A stretch of DNA of 64,000 nucleotides from Delphinapterus leucas (GCF_002288925.2 NW_022098076.1:84579062-84643061), one strand, 5' to 3'; positions 9,888-21,769 are shown, numbered from the stretch's first letter. The notes: generated by a model from the sequence alone, not told the origin. Translations and numbers: made by a program.

Positions 9888-10184
9888 TTTCTTTTTTTAA
9901 ATAAATTTATTTATTTATTTTTGCTGTGTTGGGTCTTCGTTTCTGTGCGAGGGCTTTCTCTAGTTGCGGAGAGCGGGGGCCACTCTTCATCGCGGTGCGC
10001 GGGCCTCTCACTATCGCGGCCTCTCTTGTTGCGGAGCACAGGCTCCAGACGCGCAGGCTCAGTAGTTGTGGCTCACGGGCCCAGTTGCTCCGCGGCATGT
10101 GGGATCTTCCCGGACCGGGGCACGAACCCGTGTCCCCTGCATCGGCAGGCGGACTCTCAACCACTGCGCCACCAGGGAAGTCCC
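9888..10184 (-). mobile_element. CHR-type SINE
   Basis: This is the reverse complement of the element at 4193: an AAATAAAT-type tail at the left, GTTGGGTCTTCGTTTCTGTG, a GC-rich middle with many CpGs, and the head GCGCCACCAGGGAAGTCCC at the right. Retained CpGs suggest a fairly young copy. Confidence 0.88.
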
Positions 10185-10784
10185 ACCATTTTTTTCAGAG
10201 GAAAAAAAAGTCATGATGATGTCGGTTCATGAAGAAATAATCAAAGCCAAGAAACTGCCTGGGGATGTGTGATTAAGGAGATTCAGGAACACCTGAAATC
10301 TGATTAGATAGTTACGGGTGTAACCTCAGGGAGGTATGTCTGGGACGGGTTTACAGATAAGACACTTAAAATTGATGCTGTCTTTGAAGAACTAGTTAAA
10401 ATGAGCTGTTGCCATCTTAGCCACACTTTAAAAAAATGACACAGGTAGTATGTGAATACAAGACTGGAAAAATTCAAACAATATAGAAGTTTATGAAGTA
10501 TGAAACAAGATGTCTGTCCCATTCCTGTCCCAGCAGACGACTGTCTTTTTTCATTTAAGTATAGATATTTTCACATTCAGAAGCATATCTTATTGATTTT
10601 TATTTTTTGGAATAGTGGTGAAATCAAGAAAGAGACTCCAACGAGAGTCAGGTCTCTTCTGAGCACCCCACCAATCAGCTTTGCTGACGTTATTTGGTGA
10701 TATTATTGTATTTTTCCACACCCCTCAAACCTTGACATGAACAACGTGAATTGAATATTAGCATTTCTGTTTAAAACTCATTGC
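10185..10784. other. Unassigned sequence
   Basis: AT-rich. The part around 10430-10625 may be a very old L1 remnant, but I cannot support that with a boundary or motif. Confidence 0.3.
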
Positions 10785-11197
10785 CATTTGAAGGCTTCTC
10801 CTGACCAAGTCTCTATGTGATCTGGTCCTTGGCTACTGGCTTCTAGTGTTCTCCCACACTCTGTGCTCCAGGCAGTATGTTAATCTTCCCTGCCTCAGGG
10901 CCTTTGCACCTACTGTTCCATCTTCCTAGAACACACTTTCCCTAGATTTTTGCACTTCTGGCCCCTTGCCATCCTTCAGTCAAAAGCTACTTCCTCAGAG
11001 ATGCCTTCTGCCCTTGCTCTGTTTGACTGTCATCATAGCATTTCTCACATACTGAAATGATAGGAATTTGCCTTTTATGGTTTGATCCCTCCCATATTTA
11101 CTGCAAGTGTCATGAGAGTCTGGTTTAGTGCTATGTCTCCAGAACCAGGAATAGCTTGTGCTGGTCACTCAATACAAATCAGTAGAGTGAAAAAAAG
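10785..11197 (+). repeat. LINE L2 3' region
   Basis: 'cctcagggcctttgcaccta', 'cttcctagaacacactttcc', 'cttcctcagagatgccttct' and 'atgtctccagaaccaggaat' follow the order of the L2 3' UTR in sense orientation. Confidence 0.7.
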
Positions 11198-11238
11198 AAA
11201 AAGAATGGGTAACTGAATGTCTGTAGAGATTGGACTAG

Positions 11239-11915
11239 TGTTACCGAACTCAGGTCTGGCTGATTGCTGCTTGAAAATCAATACCCAAGAGAGGCAAATA
11301 TTGGTAGAAAGGAAAGTTGCTTTTAATCAGAATTCCGGCAATCTGGGGAGATGGTGGACTCAGTGTCCCCCAGAAACCACCTCCAAAGATTCTGCTCAGC
11401 CATGACAGTTTTTAAAAGGAAAAAGAGAAGTGATCTCAGTTAGTCATTGAGATAAGGGGTCAGAGTTGTCGTTCCCCACTGTGTGCAGGCTTGTGTGCCG
11501 GCTTGTGTGTCGGCTTGTGTGCCGGCTTGTGTGTCGGCTTGTGTGCCGGCTTGTGGACTTCTTGCGATCTTTCTCTTGATGTTATTTTGTTCACACAGTT
11601 TTTTCACGAGATGACTGAAGCGGGAGGTAGGGAAGAGATCTGGTAATCTGTTAATTACTTATTCTTCATTTCTACTTCTCTGTTCTATGGAAAGAACTAA
11701 CAGGTTACTCAAGATATTGTGTGATCAAAAGATTTGAAAGGTGTGCTAGGGCCAGAGATGAGTGGAGCATGGTGGCGCCTGGTTTAAGGTTCATGACGAG
11801 ACAAAAGGGGCCTCCTGCAGAGAGCTCTTTCCTGCAAAATGCTCTTTCCTGCCAAAATGAGGAAGGGTCCGATTTCCTAATTGCTCATGTACCAATGCCT
11901 TCAAGACCCCCCTCA
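11239..11915 (-). mobile_element. Solo LTR, lineage-specific retrovirus-like family, copy A
   Basis: This shares an extended colinear match with 17145-17700: GAACTCAGG at the edge, then AAAGTTGCTTTTAATC versus AAGATGCTTTATT, then GGCAATCTGGGGAGA, GCTCAGCCA and ATCTCAGTTA. In copy B the reverse complement of the TTTATT segment is AATAAAG, so the LTR reads on the minus strand, with the U5 end at the left. Ends are approximate. No internal viral genes are present. Confidence 0.6.
11488..11556. repeat. 12-bp minisatellite inside LTR copy A
   Basis: Five full copies plus a partial of GGCTTGTGTGYC stand in tandem, with the eleventh base alternating C and T between successive units. LTR copy B has no such expansion at the matching position (GTGCAGGACTGCTGAC). 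Confidence 0.9.
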
Positions 11916-12057
11916 GCCTTTTTTCTGAATTTAATTTTTTCAATTTCTCTTCATTCAATCTATATTTGCATTAACTCACACACTTTCTTCCACTATTTCT
12001 GATGTCAAAAATTCGATGATTTTTCTCCACCTGGACCAGATTTACAAAGTCAATTTG

Positions 12058-12407
12058 TTTTTAAATTTTATTTATTTTATTTTTGGCTGCGTTGGGTCTT
12101 AGCTGCTGTGTGTGGGCTTTCTCTAGTTGTGGCGAGCGGGGGCTACTCTTTGTTGTGGTGCACGGGCTTCTTATTGCAGTGGCTTCTCTTGTTGTGAAGC
12201 ATGGGTTCTAGGCATGTGGGCTTCAGTAGTTACAGCACGTGGGCTCAGTAGTTGTGGCTCGCGGGCTCTAGATCGCAGGCTCAATAGTTGTGACGCATGG
12301 GCTTTAGCTGCTCCGTGGCATGTGGGATCTTCCCAGACCAGGGCTTGAACCCGTGTCCCCTGCATTGGGAGGTGGATTCTTAACCACTGCACTACCAGGG
12401 AAGTCCC
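12058..12407 (-). mobile_element. CHR-1-like SINE, longer variant
   Basis: The reverse complement carries the usual head (ACTACCAGGGAAGTCCC at the right end) and a tail at the left (AAATTTTATTTATTTTATTT). The middle is longer and less CpG-rich than the element at 9888 (extra GTGGGCTCAGTAGTTG units). Perfect 15-bp duplications, TACAAAGTCAATTTG, flank it at 12043-12057 and 12408-12422. Confidence 0.9.
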
Positions 12408-12546
12408 TACAAAGTCAATTTGAAGTGCTCTCTCCGCCTTTCATAAGGTGCTGGGTTACAAGGCATCACTCTCGTCTCTTCCCCACAGCCTTTCGCCTGG
12501 CCCACTCTAGGGCACTTGCTATAATCTGCTGCAGGTGAGCATTGTA

Positions 12547-13012
12547 ATGGGTTGGATGGTATCTTCCCCCCTCAAAAATTCATATGTTGAAGTCCCAACC
12601 CCCCAGGACCTCAGAATGTGACCTTATTTAGACATAGGGTCATTGTAGATGTAATTAGCTGAGATGAGGTCATACTGGAGCAGGGTGAGCCCCTAAGTCA
12701 ACAGGACTGGTGTCCTTATAAGAAGATGGCCATATGAAGACAGACACACAGGAAGAACACCACGTGATAAGGAAGGCAGAGATCGGCGTTACGCAGCTTC
12801 AAGCCAAGGAATGCCAAAGATAGCCAGAAAACCACCAGAGGCTAGGAAGAGGCAAGGAAGGATCCTCTCGTACAGGTTTCAGAGGGAGCGTGGTCCTGCA
12901 GGCACCTTGATTTCAGACTCCTGGCCTCCAGGACTGTGAAACAATAAATTTCTGTGGTTTTCACTCACCCAGTTTGTGGCACTTTGTTACAGCAATCCTA
13001 GGAAATTATAGG
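12547..13012 (+). mobile_element. MaLR-type LTR
   Basis: CATATGTTGAAGTCCCAACC, GACCTTATTTAGACATAGGG, GGTGTCCTTATAAGAAGATG, GAGGCTAGGAAGAGGCAAGG and CTGGCCTCCAGGACTGTGA appear in canonical order. The end is CCCAGTTTGTGGCACTTTGT followed by CCTAGGAAATTATA. Confidence 0.72.
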
Positions 13013-14307
13013 TGTTGAATATCCTGCATTTAAGAGAGGTATATAAAGAACTGCTATTGATTTCTTCTATTTGGTCCTACATCTGGTCACCCTTCTAAGC
13101 TCTCTTATTAGATCTAATGATTTATCAGTTGGTTCTATTAGTATTTCTAGGCATCCCGGTATTGTTTCTGACAGTAACTAGAATACAGCTAAAGTCTCTC
13201 TGTTAAACATAATGTTTGTTGTAAGTTAACTAGACATTTCTAGGTGGATAAGAGATATTCTTTTCATAAACCATAAACAGCTTTCAAATTTTATGAAATT
13301 TTTTTCTGCATAAAAAAATTGAGATAGTCTTTTAAATTTTCTCCTTCAATCTAGTGAAGTAGTGAATTTTATAAGTGGAATGTCCCTACACATTTCTCCT
13401 CTGGCATGACCCTTAGTTTGGAATCAATATTACATTCTTCTCACAAAATGATATAAGACCTTCCTCAACATTACTATACATTGGTATGGGTACATATACA
13501 CACTATAAAATTATTTTAAAAATTATTTTAAAAATCAGAAAGACACAGCAACTTTATGATTGTCTTTGTGGTCCATGAAAGAATCAGTTAGTCTGGTTTA
13601 TTGAGAAGGGGTTACAGTCTAGTGCCCCTTCTTGCAAAAGTCATCTACCAAAAAAACTTCTAAAAACTTTTTTTAAGGTATGTACTTTAAACACTAAGGA
13701 TACAATGTTAAATAGGTTTCATAACTCTCTCTGCCTGACTTTGATTGGAAGGAAGCCTAAAATCTTTTTATTGACTCTAGTGGTGGGTAGCACTGAATAA
13801 TGTATATTTCTCTGTATTAATCTCTCCTCTTAGCTTTGATTTACACACCTATATTTTCCCTTTGCCATTACTTTTTCAACTTTATCTTTCTGCGTGTTTT
13901 CTGAAAGCTATCTCAAGTCCTTTGTGAAATAAAGTGGAACATAAATAAGCAAGAAAGAAAATAAGCAATCAATAAAAGCCATCTGCACTTGAGACAAGAA
14001 AAATGTTGGTGGTTTACTTTTCTTTGCTGTTGCTTCCCAAGAATTCAGCTTCTCTAATTTGTTCCTACTGATCCACCCTGAGATCTTTCTTCCTGCAGGA
14101 AAAGGGTATACTTTATGAAAAACCTTTCTCTATGTTCATTTCCCCCAAACTTCCACCTATTTTATTTTGATGCATGGTAAAGAAAAGGATCCAATAATTC
14201 TTCAAAACAGTAAATTGTGTATAATGCCAAAGAGAGGCAGGTTAGGTGAGATTGGAAGAGATGAACTTCACACGCACCATTAATGATTAATGACCAGCTT
14301 TCCTCTC
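13013..14307. other. Unassigned AT-rich sequence
   Basis: No gene, RNA gene or confident repeat is seen in these 1.3 kb. Short direct A/T-rich repeats occur near 13506-13535. Confidence 0.4.
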
Positions 14308-15690
14308 ATTTCCAGGATAGACCGTATCTTGGATCACAAATCAAGCCTTGGTAAATTTAAGAAAATTGAAATCGTATCAAGTATCTTTTCCAACAACAAC
14401 GCTATGAGACTATGTATCAATTACAGGAAAAAATCTGTAAAAAATAGAAACACATGGAGGCTAAACAACACACTACTTAATAACCTAGAGATCACTGAAG
14501 AAATCAAAGAGGAAATCAAAAGATACCTAGAAACAAATGACAATGAAAACACAATGACCCAAAACCTATGGGATGCAGCAAAAGCAGTTCTAAGAGGGAA
14601 GTTTATAGCAATACAATCCTACCTCAAGAAACAAGAAAAATCTCAAATAAACAACCTATTCTTACACCTAAAACAATTAGAGAAAGAAGAACAAAATTCC
14701 CCAAAGTTAGCAGAGGGAAAGAAATCATAAAGATCAGATCAGAAATAAATGAAAAAGAAATGAAGGAAACAAGAGCAAAGATCAATAAACTGAAAGCTGA
14801 TTCCTTGAGAAGATAAACAAAATTAATAAACCATTAGCCAGACTCATCAAGAAAAAAAGGAAGAAGACTCAAATCAATAGAATTAGCAATGAAAAAGGAG
14901 ACGTAATAATGGACGCTGCAGAAATACAAAGGATCACGAGAGATTACTACAAGCAACTCTATGCCAATAAAATGGACAACCTGGAAGAAATGGACAAATT
15001 CTAAGAAAAGCACAACCTTCCAAGACTGAATCAGGAAGAAATAGAAAATATAAACAGACCAATCACAAGCACTGAAATTGAAACTGGGATTAAAAATCTT
15101 CCAAAAAACAAAAGCTCAGGACCAGATGGCTTCATAGGCAAATCCTCTCAAACATTTAGAGAGGAGCCATCACCTATCCTTCTCAAACTCGTCAAAAATA
15201 TAGCAGAGGGAGGAACACTCCCAAACTCATTCTACGAGGCCACCATCACCCAGATACCAAAAACAGACAAAGATGTCATTAAAAAAGAAAACTACAGGCC
15301 AATATCTCTGATGAACATAGATGCAAAAGTCCTCAACAAAGTACTAGCAAACAGAATCCAACAGCACATGGAAAGGATCATACACCATGATCAAGTGGGG
15401 TTTAACCCAGGAATGCAAGGATTCTTCAATATACGCAAATCAATCAATGTGATACACCATATTAACAAATTGAAGGATAAAACCATACAATAATCTCAAT
15501 AGATGCAGAAAAAGCTTCTGACAAAATTCATCACCCATATATGATAGAAAACTCTCCAGAAAATAGGCATAGAGGGAACCTACCTCAACATAATAAAGGC
15601 CATATATGACAAATCCACAGCCAACATTGTTCTCAAAGGTGAAAAACTGAAACCATTTCCACTAAGATCAGGAAGAAGACGAAACATTGT
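14308..15690 (+). mobile_element. L1 ORF2 fragment (late endonuclease to early RT)
   Basis: Translated pieces match L1 ORF2p in order: a stretch after the endonuclease active site (YRKKSVKNRNTWRLNN), [30 protein letters not shown] and [16 protein letters not shown]. The reading frame is broken by stops and shifts, for example after 14730, at the stop near 15001 and around 15490. It lacks both ends of the element. It is colinear with 27265-28650 of the longer L1. Confidence 0.88.
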
Positions 15691-15881
15691 CTTGTGATTA
15701 GGACCTCATCAACTAATCAGACCAAAGTTAGAAAAAATTACCTAATGGCTAAAGTTGTAAATAGACACACATAGATATATATAGATATGTAGACATATAT
15801 ATATTGAAATTGAGAGGCTAATAAGTGTAAAGCTGAAAAAATGTTTACATTGATAATTAAAACAAAATACTAAAGCTTGTT

Positions 15882-16205
15882 TTAGTTTTTTTATTGAGGT
15901 ATAATTGATTTATAATGTTTCAGGTATACAGCAAAGTGATTCAGTTATACGTTTTTCTTTCAGATTTTTTTCCATTATAGGTTATTACAAAATATTGAAT
16001 ATAGTTCCCTGTGCTATATAGTAGGTCCTTTTTGTTTATTTTATATATAGTAATGTGTCTATGTTAATCCCAAACTTCTAATTTATCCCCACCTCCTTTC
16101 CCTTTTGGTAACCGTTTGTTTTCTATGTCTGTGAGTCTATTTCTGTTTTGTAGATAAGTTCATTTGTATCATTTTTTTAGATTCCACATATAAGTGGTAT
16201 CATAC
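15882..16205 (-). mobile_element. L1 3' end, antisense
   Basis: The plus strand reads TTTTTTTATTGAGGTATAAT, TACAGCAAAGTGATTCAGTT and GAATATAGTTCCCTGTGCTA, which is the antisense of an L1 3' UTR preceded by its oligo-T (the A-tail). The same family recurs at 57670. The 190 bp between this and the previous fragment are unassigned. Confidence 0.8.
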
Positions 16206-16299
16206 CATATTTGTTAAAGTTTGTTTCAGTTTTGCGTTTATTAAAAGTAAGGACACAATTCCGTGAAAAATACGTTTCATGCCAAAGTAAAAAAAAAAG

Positions 16300-16922
16300 T
16301 CATGTACCACAATGTTCATTGCAGCACTATTTACAATAGCCAGGACATGGAAGCATCCTAAGTGTCCATCGACAGATGAATGGATAAAGAAGATGTGGCA
16401 CATATATGCAATGGAATATTACTCAGCCATAAAAAGAAACGAAATTGAGTTATTTGTAGTGAGGTGGATGGACCTAGAGACTGTCATGCAGAGTGAAGTA
16501 AGTCAGAAAGAGAAAAACAAATACCGTAAGCTAACACATATGTATGGAATCTAAAAAAAGAAAATGGTTCTGATGAACCTAGGGGCAGGACAAGAATAAA
16601 AACAGAGATGTAGAGAATGGACTTGAGGACACGGGGAGGGGAAAGGGTAAGCTGGGACGAAGTGAGAGAGTGGCATTGACATATATATACTACCAAATGT
16701 AAAATAGATAGCTAGTGGGAAGCAGCCGCATAGCACAGGGAGATCAGCTCGGTGCTTTGTGACCACCTGGAGGAGTGGGATAGGGAGGGTGGGAGGGAGA
16801 CGCAAGAGGGAGGAGATATGGGGATATACATATGCATATAGCTGATTCACTTTGTTATACAGCAGAAATTAACACAACGTTGTAAAGCAATTATACTCCA
16901 ATAAAGATGTTAAAAATAAAAC
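16300..16922 (+). mobile_element. L1 3' end (ORF2 C-terminus plus 3' UTR)
   Basis: An ORF2 C-terminal frame at 16312-16554 (MFIAALFTIART, then YYSAIKRNEIELF) ends in TAA and is followed by the L1 3' UTR. That UTR has GGGAGATCAGCTCGGTGCTT and ends in CTCCAATAAAGATGTTAAAA. It is colinear with 30251-30870. The copy is strongly 5'-truncated. Confidence 0.88.
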
Positions 16923-17144
16923 CAAAGAAACACAAAGCTTTATTAGTTTTGAAAAAATAGCTTATTACTTATATATGTTCACAACCACAGTGTCAATGTG
17001 TATTCTCCATTCAGTAGACAACTTTCTTTTTTTGGCCATTATTTGGCTAAGACTCTAATCACAACAATATTTCTTGATGTGTTTGGGATTCAGTGAGCAC
17101 TGTTCCCATTTCCAGAACCTAAATTTACAGGTGAAGATACTTAG

Positions 17145-17720
17145 TGTAATTGAACTCAGGTTGGGCTGCTGGCCACTCAACAACCAATAAATCGAGGGGC
17201 AAGCTTTGGTAGAGAAGAAAGATGCTTTATTCAGAAAAGCTGGCAATCTGGGGAGAAGGTGGACTTGCATCCAGAGACCAACTCCCAAGATTTTGCTCAG
17301 CCAGGACAATTTTTAAAGAGAAAAAGGGGAAACAATCTCAGTTAACCATTAAGGCAGGAGGTCATTTTTCCATTGCGTGCAGGACTGCTGACTTCTACCC
17401 ATCTTCCCTGGGATGCTGTCTTGCTCACGTGGTCCACCTTTAGTTGGATGTTCTCTTGGCCCTGTGGTTTGCCTGCACCCACAGGGTCCGCCTGCAAATT
17501 TTCCTAGGGGAAGCTAGGGGTAGAGAGTCAGTCATTCTTTTCTTGATTCTTCATTGTTATTCCTGCTTATCCAGAAAAGGAGTCAACACGTTAGGCGAGG
17601 TATTACGTATACTTAGAAGAGCAGAAATCAGGAGCTAAGTTGAATGTTGCCTAATGGTCTCATCTTTATGATTAAGGTCTAAGGAAAACAAGGATGGACA
17701 AACAGAAAAGGCACAAAGGA
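17145..17720 (-). mobile_element. Solo LTR, same family as 11239-11915, copy B
   Basis: The LTR 3' end on the minus strand (plus-strand left end, TGTAATTGAACTCAGG) holds an AATAAA within the reverse complement of AAGATGCTTTATTCAG. Similarity to copy A runs through CTTCCCTGGGATGCTGTCTT and GAGAGTCA-type sequence. No internal viral genes lie beside it. Confidence 0.58.
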
Positions 17721-19194
17721 GCTGCTTAGCAAATCATATAGACAGTCAGCTTCCTGGAGCACAGGATGTGGGCGCCTCCACGTGCATAGGTGTGTGCAAG
17801 GTTGCTGGACTATATCCCAATGATGTTGATTTATGAGAGGCAGTTGGCTGGCATTCAGGGTGGTATTTTGGAGGGTTGGCCTGAGGAATTGGTGAAGAAG
17901 ATCGTGGTTGGTCTTGGTGTCCTCACCCCATCCCCATTCCGTGCTTTAGGTTGATGGGGTGAAAGAGGAGGAGGGTTCACACTTTCACCTGTATTCAGTG
18001 ACTCATATGTTCCCTTTCTTTTCCAAAACCTACACCCAGGAACCATTTGATAGCAGAAGTCATCTACTAAAATCTGTGTGAATACATGAAAGGTGGCAGG
18101 TCCCAGGTATATTTTCATTGAACATTTTACTTTAAATGGGGTATGGTTTGCCTTTGAAGGAACATCAGCTATGGTTACTAGCTGGGGCTGGAGCACTTTT
18201 GTGGCGTTCTGCACACATGTTCTGGTCTACAGAAGAAAGCTGGCTGCATAAATAGCACAAAGAATGCTCACTTGCTTGAATTACAATTATGCAAAATAAG
18301 GGTGCCGACCCTTTGCACACAGCACAAGAGAGTAAAGTGCACCAGACGAGGAAAGGGTCAAGTTTCATAATTGGCTGTAAAGCATCTTTACAGACATTTC
18401 CCCAGGCTCTGTTTTCACAGTGGAGAAAATAGCTTCTTAAATGACTAACACAGTCACAGCTATGTTCTTTGTCTTCAAAAGAGCCTGAGGTATTTTGTTG
18501 AATATGTGTGGAAACATGTTTCTGTGTGCATTTAAAACCAAACATTCACAAAAGCATAGAAGATGCTTTGTTTTCTTGCACTTAGCCCCTTGCATGCCAC
18601 CTATTCCTAGGTAAAATTACAGAAGTGGGATCATCATGGTACATATATATGGGTGTGCACAGTATCTTAGATAAGGTGTCGCATATGTTACACAGATAAA
18701 AGCGAGTTATGGGTAAAAATGGCATCTTCCCCTCCACCCCATAGTTTTTGAGTTTGCCTGCTAGTTCTGAGAGCAGAGAATGAAAGAAGTTCAAAAAGAC
18801 AAAATCAATTTATATCTGGAGAACAGGGAAGGATTAGACAAGGAAAGAAAATAGGTGGTTCATGAGAGACGAAAGCCCAGGCTGAGTTCTTTGGAAATTT
18901 GGGGGTACTTTTGAGAGATGGGGGAGACGTGAGAAGTTTGGCCACACTCTGGTGTGGAGGGCACTGGAGAGTCAGGAGATGAAGGTGTTTAGGATGTTTT
19001 TATCTGGCTTCTGTGATCCATTTCCCACTTTGAACTTTGCTAAGAGGTTGCAGGGAAGATTTATTTATTTATTTTTCAATATGAATTGATAATTCATATT
19101 GTCATTTTTTCCGGGGTAACTGTGATTCTGTAGTGAGATGGACCACAAAGCAATGCAGCTTTTCTAAAAGGCACCCATCTTCTCCCAGAGCCTT
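17721..19194. other. Unassigned sequence
   Basis: No gene or confident repeat is seen in 1.5 kb of mixed-composition DNA. Open frames at 17855-18214 and 18165-18545 (minus) have no family resemblance. A perfect inverted repeat lies near the right end. Confidence 0.4.
19077..19101. repeat. Perfect 25-nt inverted repeat
   Basis: Arms CAATATGAATT and AATTCATATTG are exact reverse complements around a 3-nt GAT loop. The sequence is AT-rich, so this may be chance or a small hairpin. Confidence 0.8.
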
Positions 19195-19327
19195 GGAAGA
19201 CAACTTGACCTTCTTTAGTGAGACCCATTCAGACTTTGGAGCTCTGGGACTGTAAGATAATACATTTGTATTTTAAGCCACAGAGTTTGTGGTAATTTGT
19301 TACAGCAGCAATAAAAAACGAATACAG
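19195..19327 (+). mobile_element. 3' fragment of a MaLR-type LTR
   Basis: AGCTCTGGGACTGTAAGATA, TAAGCCACAGAGTTTGTGGT and TTACAGCAGCAATAAAAAAC match the last third of MLT1/MST-class LTRs. The 5' part is missing or too diverged to see. Confidence 0.55.
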
Positions 19328-19394
19328 TGGATGTTCACTATCTCTCTGGAGAGTGATTTGCTGTTGGTTGAATGTGTAACCATGGCTAGTAAGG

Positions 19395-19495
19395 TCGTAT
19401 GCCCAGAGCTATACCGGGCTTGGCATGTAGAAACTGACCAGCAGGATCGACAAGGCTTTATTGAGTGAGTGAATGAATGAATGAATAAATGATGA
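19395..19495 (-). repeat. L2/MIR-like fragment and GAAT simple repeat
   Basis: A short diverged segment containing 'ataccgggcttggcatgtag' lies next to TGAGTGAGTGAATGAATGAA. The GAAT tract is certain, while the interspersed-repeat assignment is weak. Confidence 0.4.
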
Positions 19496-19829
19496 TGACG
19501 TTTATATGCTTTTGACTTTATTGCTTCTTTGATGTAGTCAATGGCTGGAATCAAAATACTGGAGTTCTCAGCCACGTAGGTAATGCTTGGGGTGTCCCCG
19601 GTCAGGTCTACACATGTATTTTGACCATCACCATCCAGCCTCTGGACACCAGGAAGTGGCAATCTTCTGTGTTCCCTTTCTTTCCTAAGATTTAACAATC
19701 ATACCTTGTTACCTGGTCAGGGTCATATACTTAGATTTCACCTCTGACTAAAGTCTCAAGTTTAGATTTTAAGCACGCAGGGGTCTGTGGGGCATAAAAA
19801 TAAGTAAAATGAGTAAAAATAAAAATTTT

Positions 19830-20042
19830 GGGCTTCCCTGGTGGCGCGCTGGCTGAGAGTCCGCCTGCCAATGCAGGGGACACGGGTTCCTGCCGCGGTC
19901 CGGGAGGGTCCCACATGCCGCGGAGCGGCTGGGCCCGTGAGCCATGGCCGCTGAGCCTGCGCGTCCGGAGCCTGTGCTCCGCAACGGGAGAGGCCACAAC
20001 AGTGAGAGGCCCGCGTAACGCAAAAACAAACAAAACAGAAAA
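19830..20042 (+). mobile_element. Short GC-rich CHR-2-type SINE (toothed-whale form)
   Basis: The head GGGCTTCCCTGGTGGCGCGC is followed by a CpG-dense body (GTCCGGGAGGGTCCCACATG, GCGGCTGGGCCCGTGAGCC) and a short tail GCAAAAACAAACAAAACAG. It lacks the 3' GACCCAACACAGCC part of the other copies. From memory this shortened form is characteristic of odontocetes. High CpG retention suggests youth. Confidence 0.85.
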
Positions 20043-20279
20043 CAAAGTGTTTGACCAAGCAGTTCACGGAGGGTGGAAGGAAGCAGGGGGGAGGGGAAGG
20101 AGAGGGGGTAATTATAACCGGCCAGGAAAATTCGCAAGTAATTTGAAAATGTGAAACCCCTAGGATAGAATTAAGCAGCTCCTATGAAATAGATTCTCTC
20201 CTATTCATGTTTAAGCATTAAATACTAATCACAGTCGGCTGGGAGGGGCAGACACCTCAATAGAAAATTGAAATTTAAC

Positions 20280-20510
20280 AGTTCTTAACTGAGCATTTAC
20301 CGTGGGACTTTCTGAGCACTTTTCACATATTAGCTCGTATGATCCACACAATGATTTTATGAAGCAGATTCTGTTTTGCGTCCATCTTTCAGACCAAAAA
20401 AAAAAAAAAAAAAAGGCACAGAGAGGCATTAGTTGATTTTCCCAGGGTCATTTAACTAGTAGTTGACCGAACTGGTGGTTGAATTTAGGCAGTTTGGGCT
20501 CTCAAACACA
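20280..20510 (-). repeat. MIR SINE
   Basis: 'ttttcacatattagctcgta', 'ggcacagagaggcattagtt' and 'catttaactagtagttgacc' follow the reverse complement of MIR. It is interrupted by an 18-A run at 20397-20414. Confidence 0.65.
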
Positions 20511-21382
20511 GCCCTGTGCTGCCACCTTGTGGTTGCAGTTGGGAAGTGCAACAATAGAGGTGTGCCCCCGCCAGTCTGCCTGGGGACTTCAGAGCAGGCT
20601 CCCTGGAGGATGTGACCTTGAAGCAGAAATTAGGAAGGTTGGGCTGGAAGGCATTCCAGGCAGGGGCAGCAGCACGCTGCAAGGCACAAAGGCTACAGTC
20701 AAGGCGCCGTGCGTGGGTAACATGACAAATCTGCCTATCTTTTCCTTTTCTTTTGGGAGAAGATCCTTGTATGTTTCTAGGACTGAAAGCGAAACCGGCC
20801 CTCCGACAGGGTCTCAGAACTTCCTGACGAGGTTGGAATACTGGGGTTACCAGGGCACAGAAGGCCGTTTTGGAAAATGTGCACGTGAATGTGGAGAGAA
20901 AGAGCCCGTTCTTAGTGCCATATAGCTTTGTCAAGTGGAAAATCAGGGATGTGAATGGAAGAGAATACACCCTCCTCCCCAGGACCCCCAGCCTTTGTCC
21001 TTTGTCACAGACACACTGCAGCCTCGGTGACACCTGCTCTATTTCTCCTGCTTCCTTGGAGGAGTGTGCAGTGTGGTGGGCTAACGCGGGGCTGCCAGGG
21101 GGAGCCTTACATTGAGAGTCCATGTGCTGCCAGCCTGAAAGTTCCACGAGGTTATTTTAGGCCGACAAGTTTGGACACGTGGATCAGTAGCCTTGACAAG
21201 AGTTTTTGGCCAAGACAGGAAACTGGGTGCTCTGGGTGGGATTAGCTCAGGGAGGTCTTATTTGGAGCCAAAGGGTCAATCCCGGCTGACCTGTGAGAAC
21301 GACCAGTCTTGTCATTTCCTGTGTGTATCATCCCCAAGTGTTTTGGCTCTTGGGTCTTGACAAAAGGATGACTGTAAAGCAT
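20511..21382. other. Unassigned sequence with possible L2 segment
   Basis: The part near 20600-20710 ('ggcattccaggcaggggcag') resembles antisense L2. The rest has near 50% GC and long open frames on both strands (a 220-codon minus frame at 20485-21147), but no recognisable protein. Confidence 0.35.
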
Positions 21383-21769
21383 TGTTATGGGCTGAATTGT
21401 GTCCTCCCCACAAAATTCATATATTCGTGTCCCGACCCTAATACCTGAGAATGAACTGTACTTGGACATAGGATCTCTAAAGAGATAATTAAGGTTAAAT
21501 GAGGTCATCAGGGTGGGCCTTAATCCAATATGACTGGGGTCCTAAGAAGAGGAGATTGGGACACAATACCCCAAGAGGAAAGACCATGTAAAGACACTGT
21601 AGGGAGGTGGCCATCTGCCAGCCCCGGGGAGAAGTCTCGGCAGACATCAACCACGCTGGAACCTTGATCTTAGACTTCCAGCCTCCAGAACTGTGAGACA
21701 ATACATTTTTGTTGTTTAAGTTACCCAGTTTGTGGTACTCTGTTATGGCAGCCCAAGCAAATTAATACA
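21383..21769 (+). mobile_element. MaLR-type (MLT1-like) solo LTR
   Basis: It opens TGTTATGGGCTGAATTGTGT and closes AGCAAATTAATACA. The interior has CTCTAAAGAGATAATTAAGG, CCTTAATCCAATATGACTGG and CTTCCAGCCTCCAGAACTGT. Flanks AGCAT and GGCAT are compatible with a 5-bp target duplication with one change. Confidence 0.8.

Noticed and set aside
11488..11556. CRISPR-like array
   Set aside because: Units are contiguous 12-mers without spacers, in vertebrate LTR sequence. It is a minisatellite.
11239..17720. Full provirus between the two related LTRs
   Set aside because: The LTR copies are in the same orientation, but the DNA between them is L1, SINE and other LTR sequence with no gag, pol or env remnants, and the copies differ strongly. 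They are two independent solo LTRs.
20485..21147. 220-codon minus-strand open frame
   Set aside because: It overlaps the end of a MIR and an L2-like stretch, shows no domain or conserved motif, and the plus strand is also open over parts of it. GC near 50% makes a chance frame plausible.
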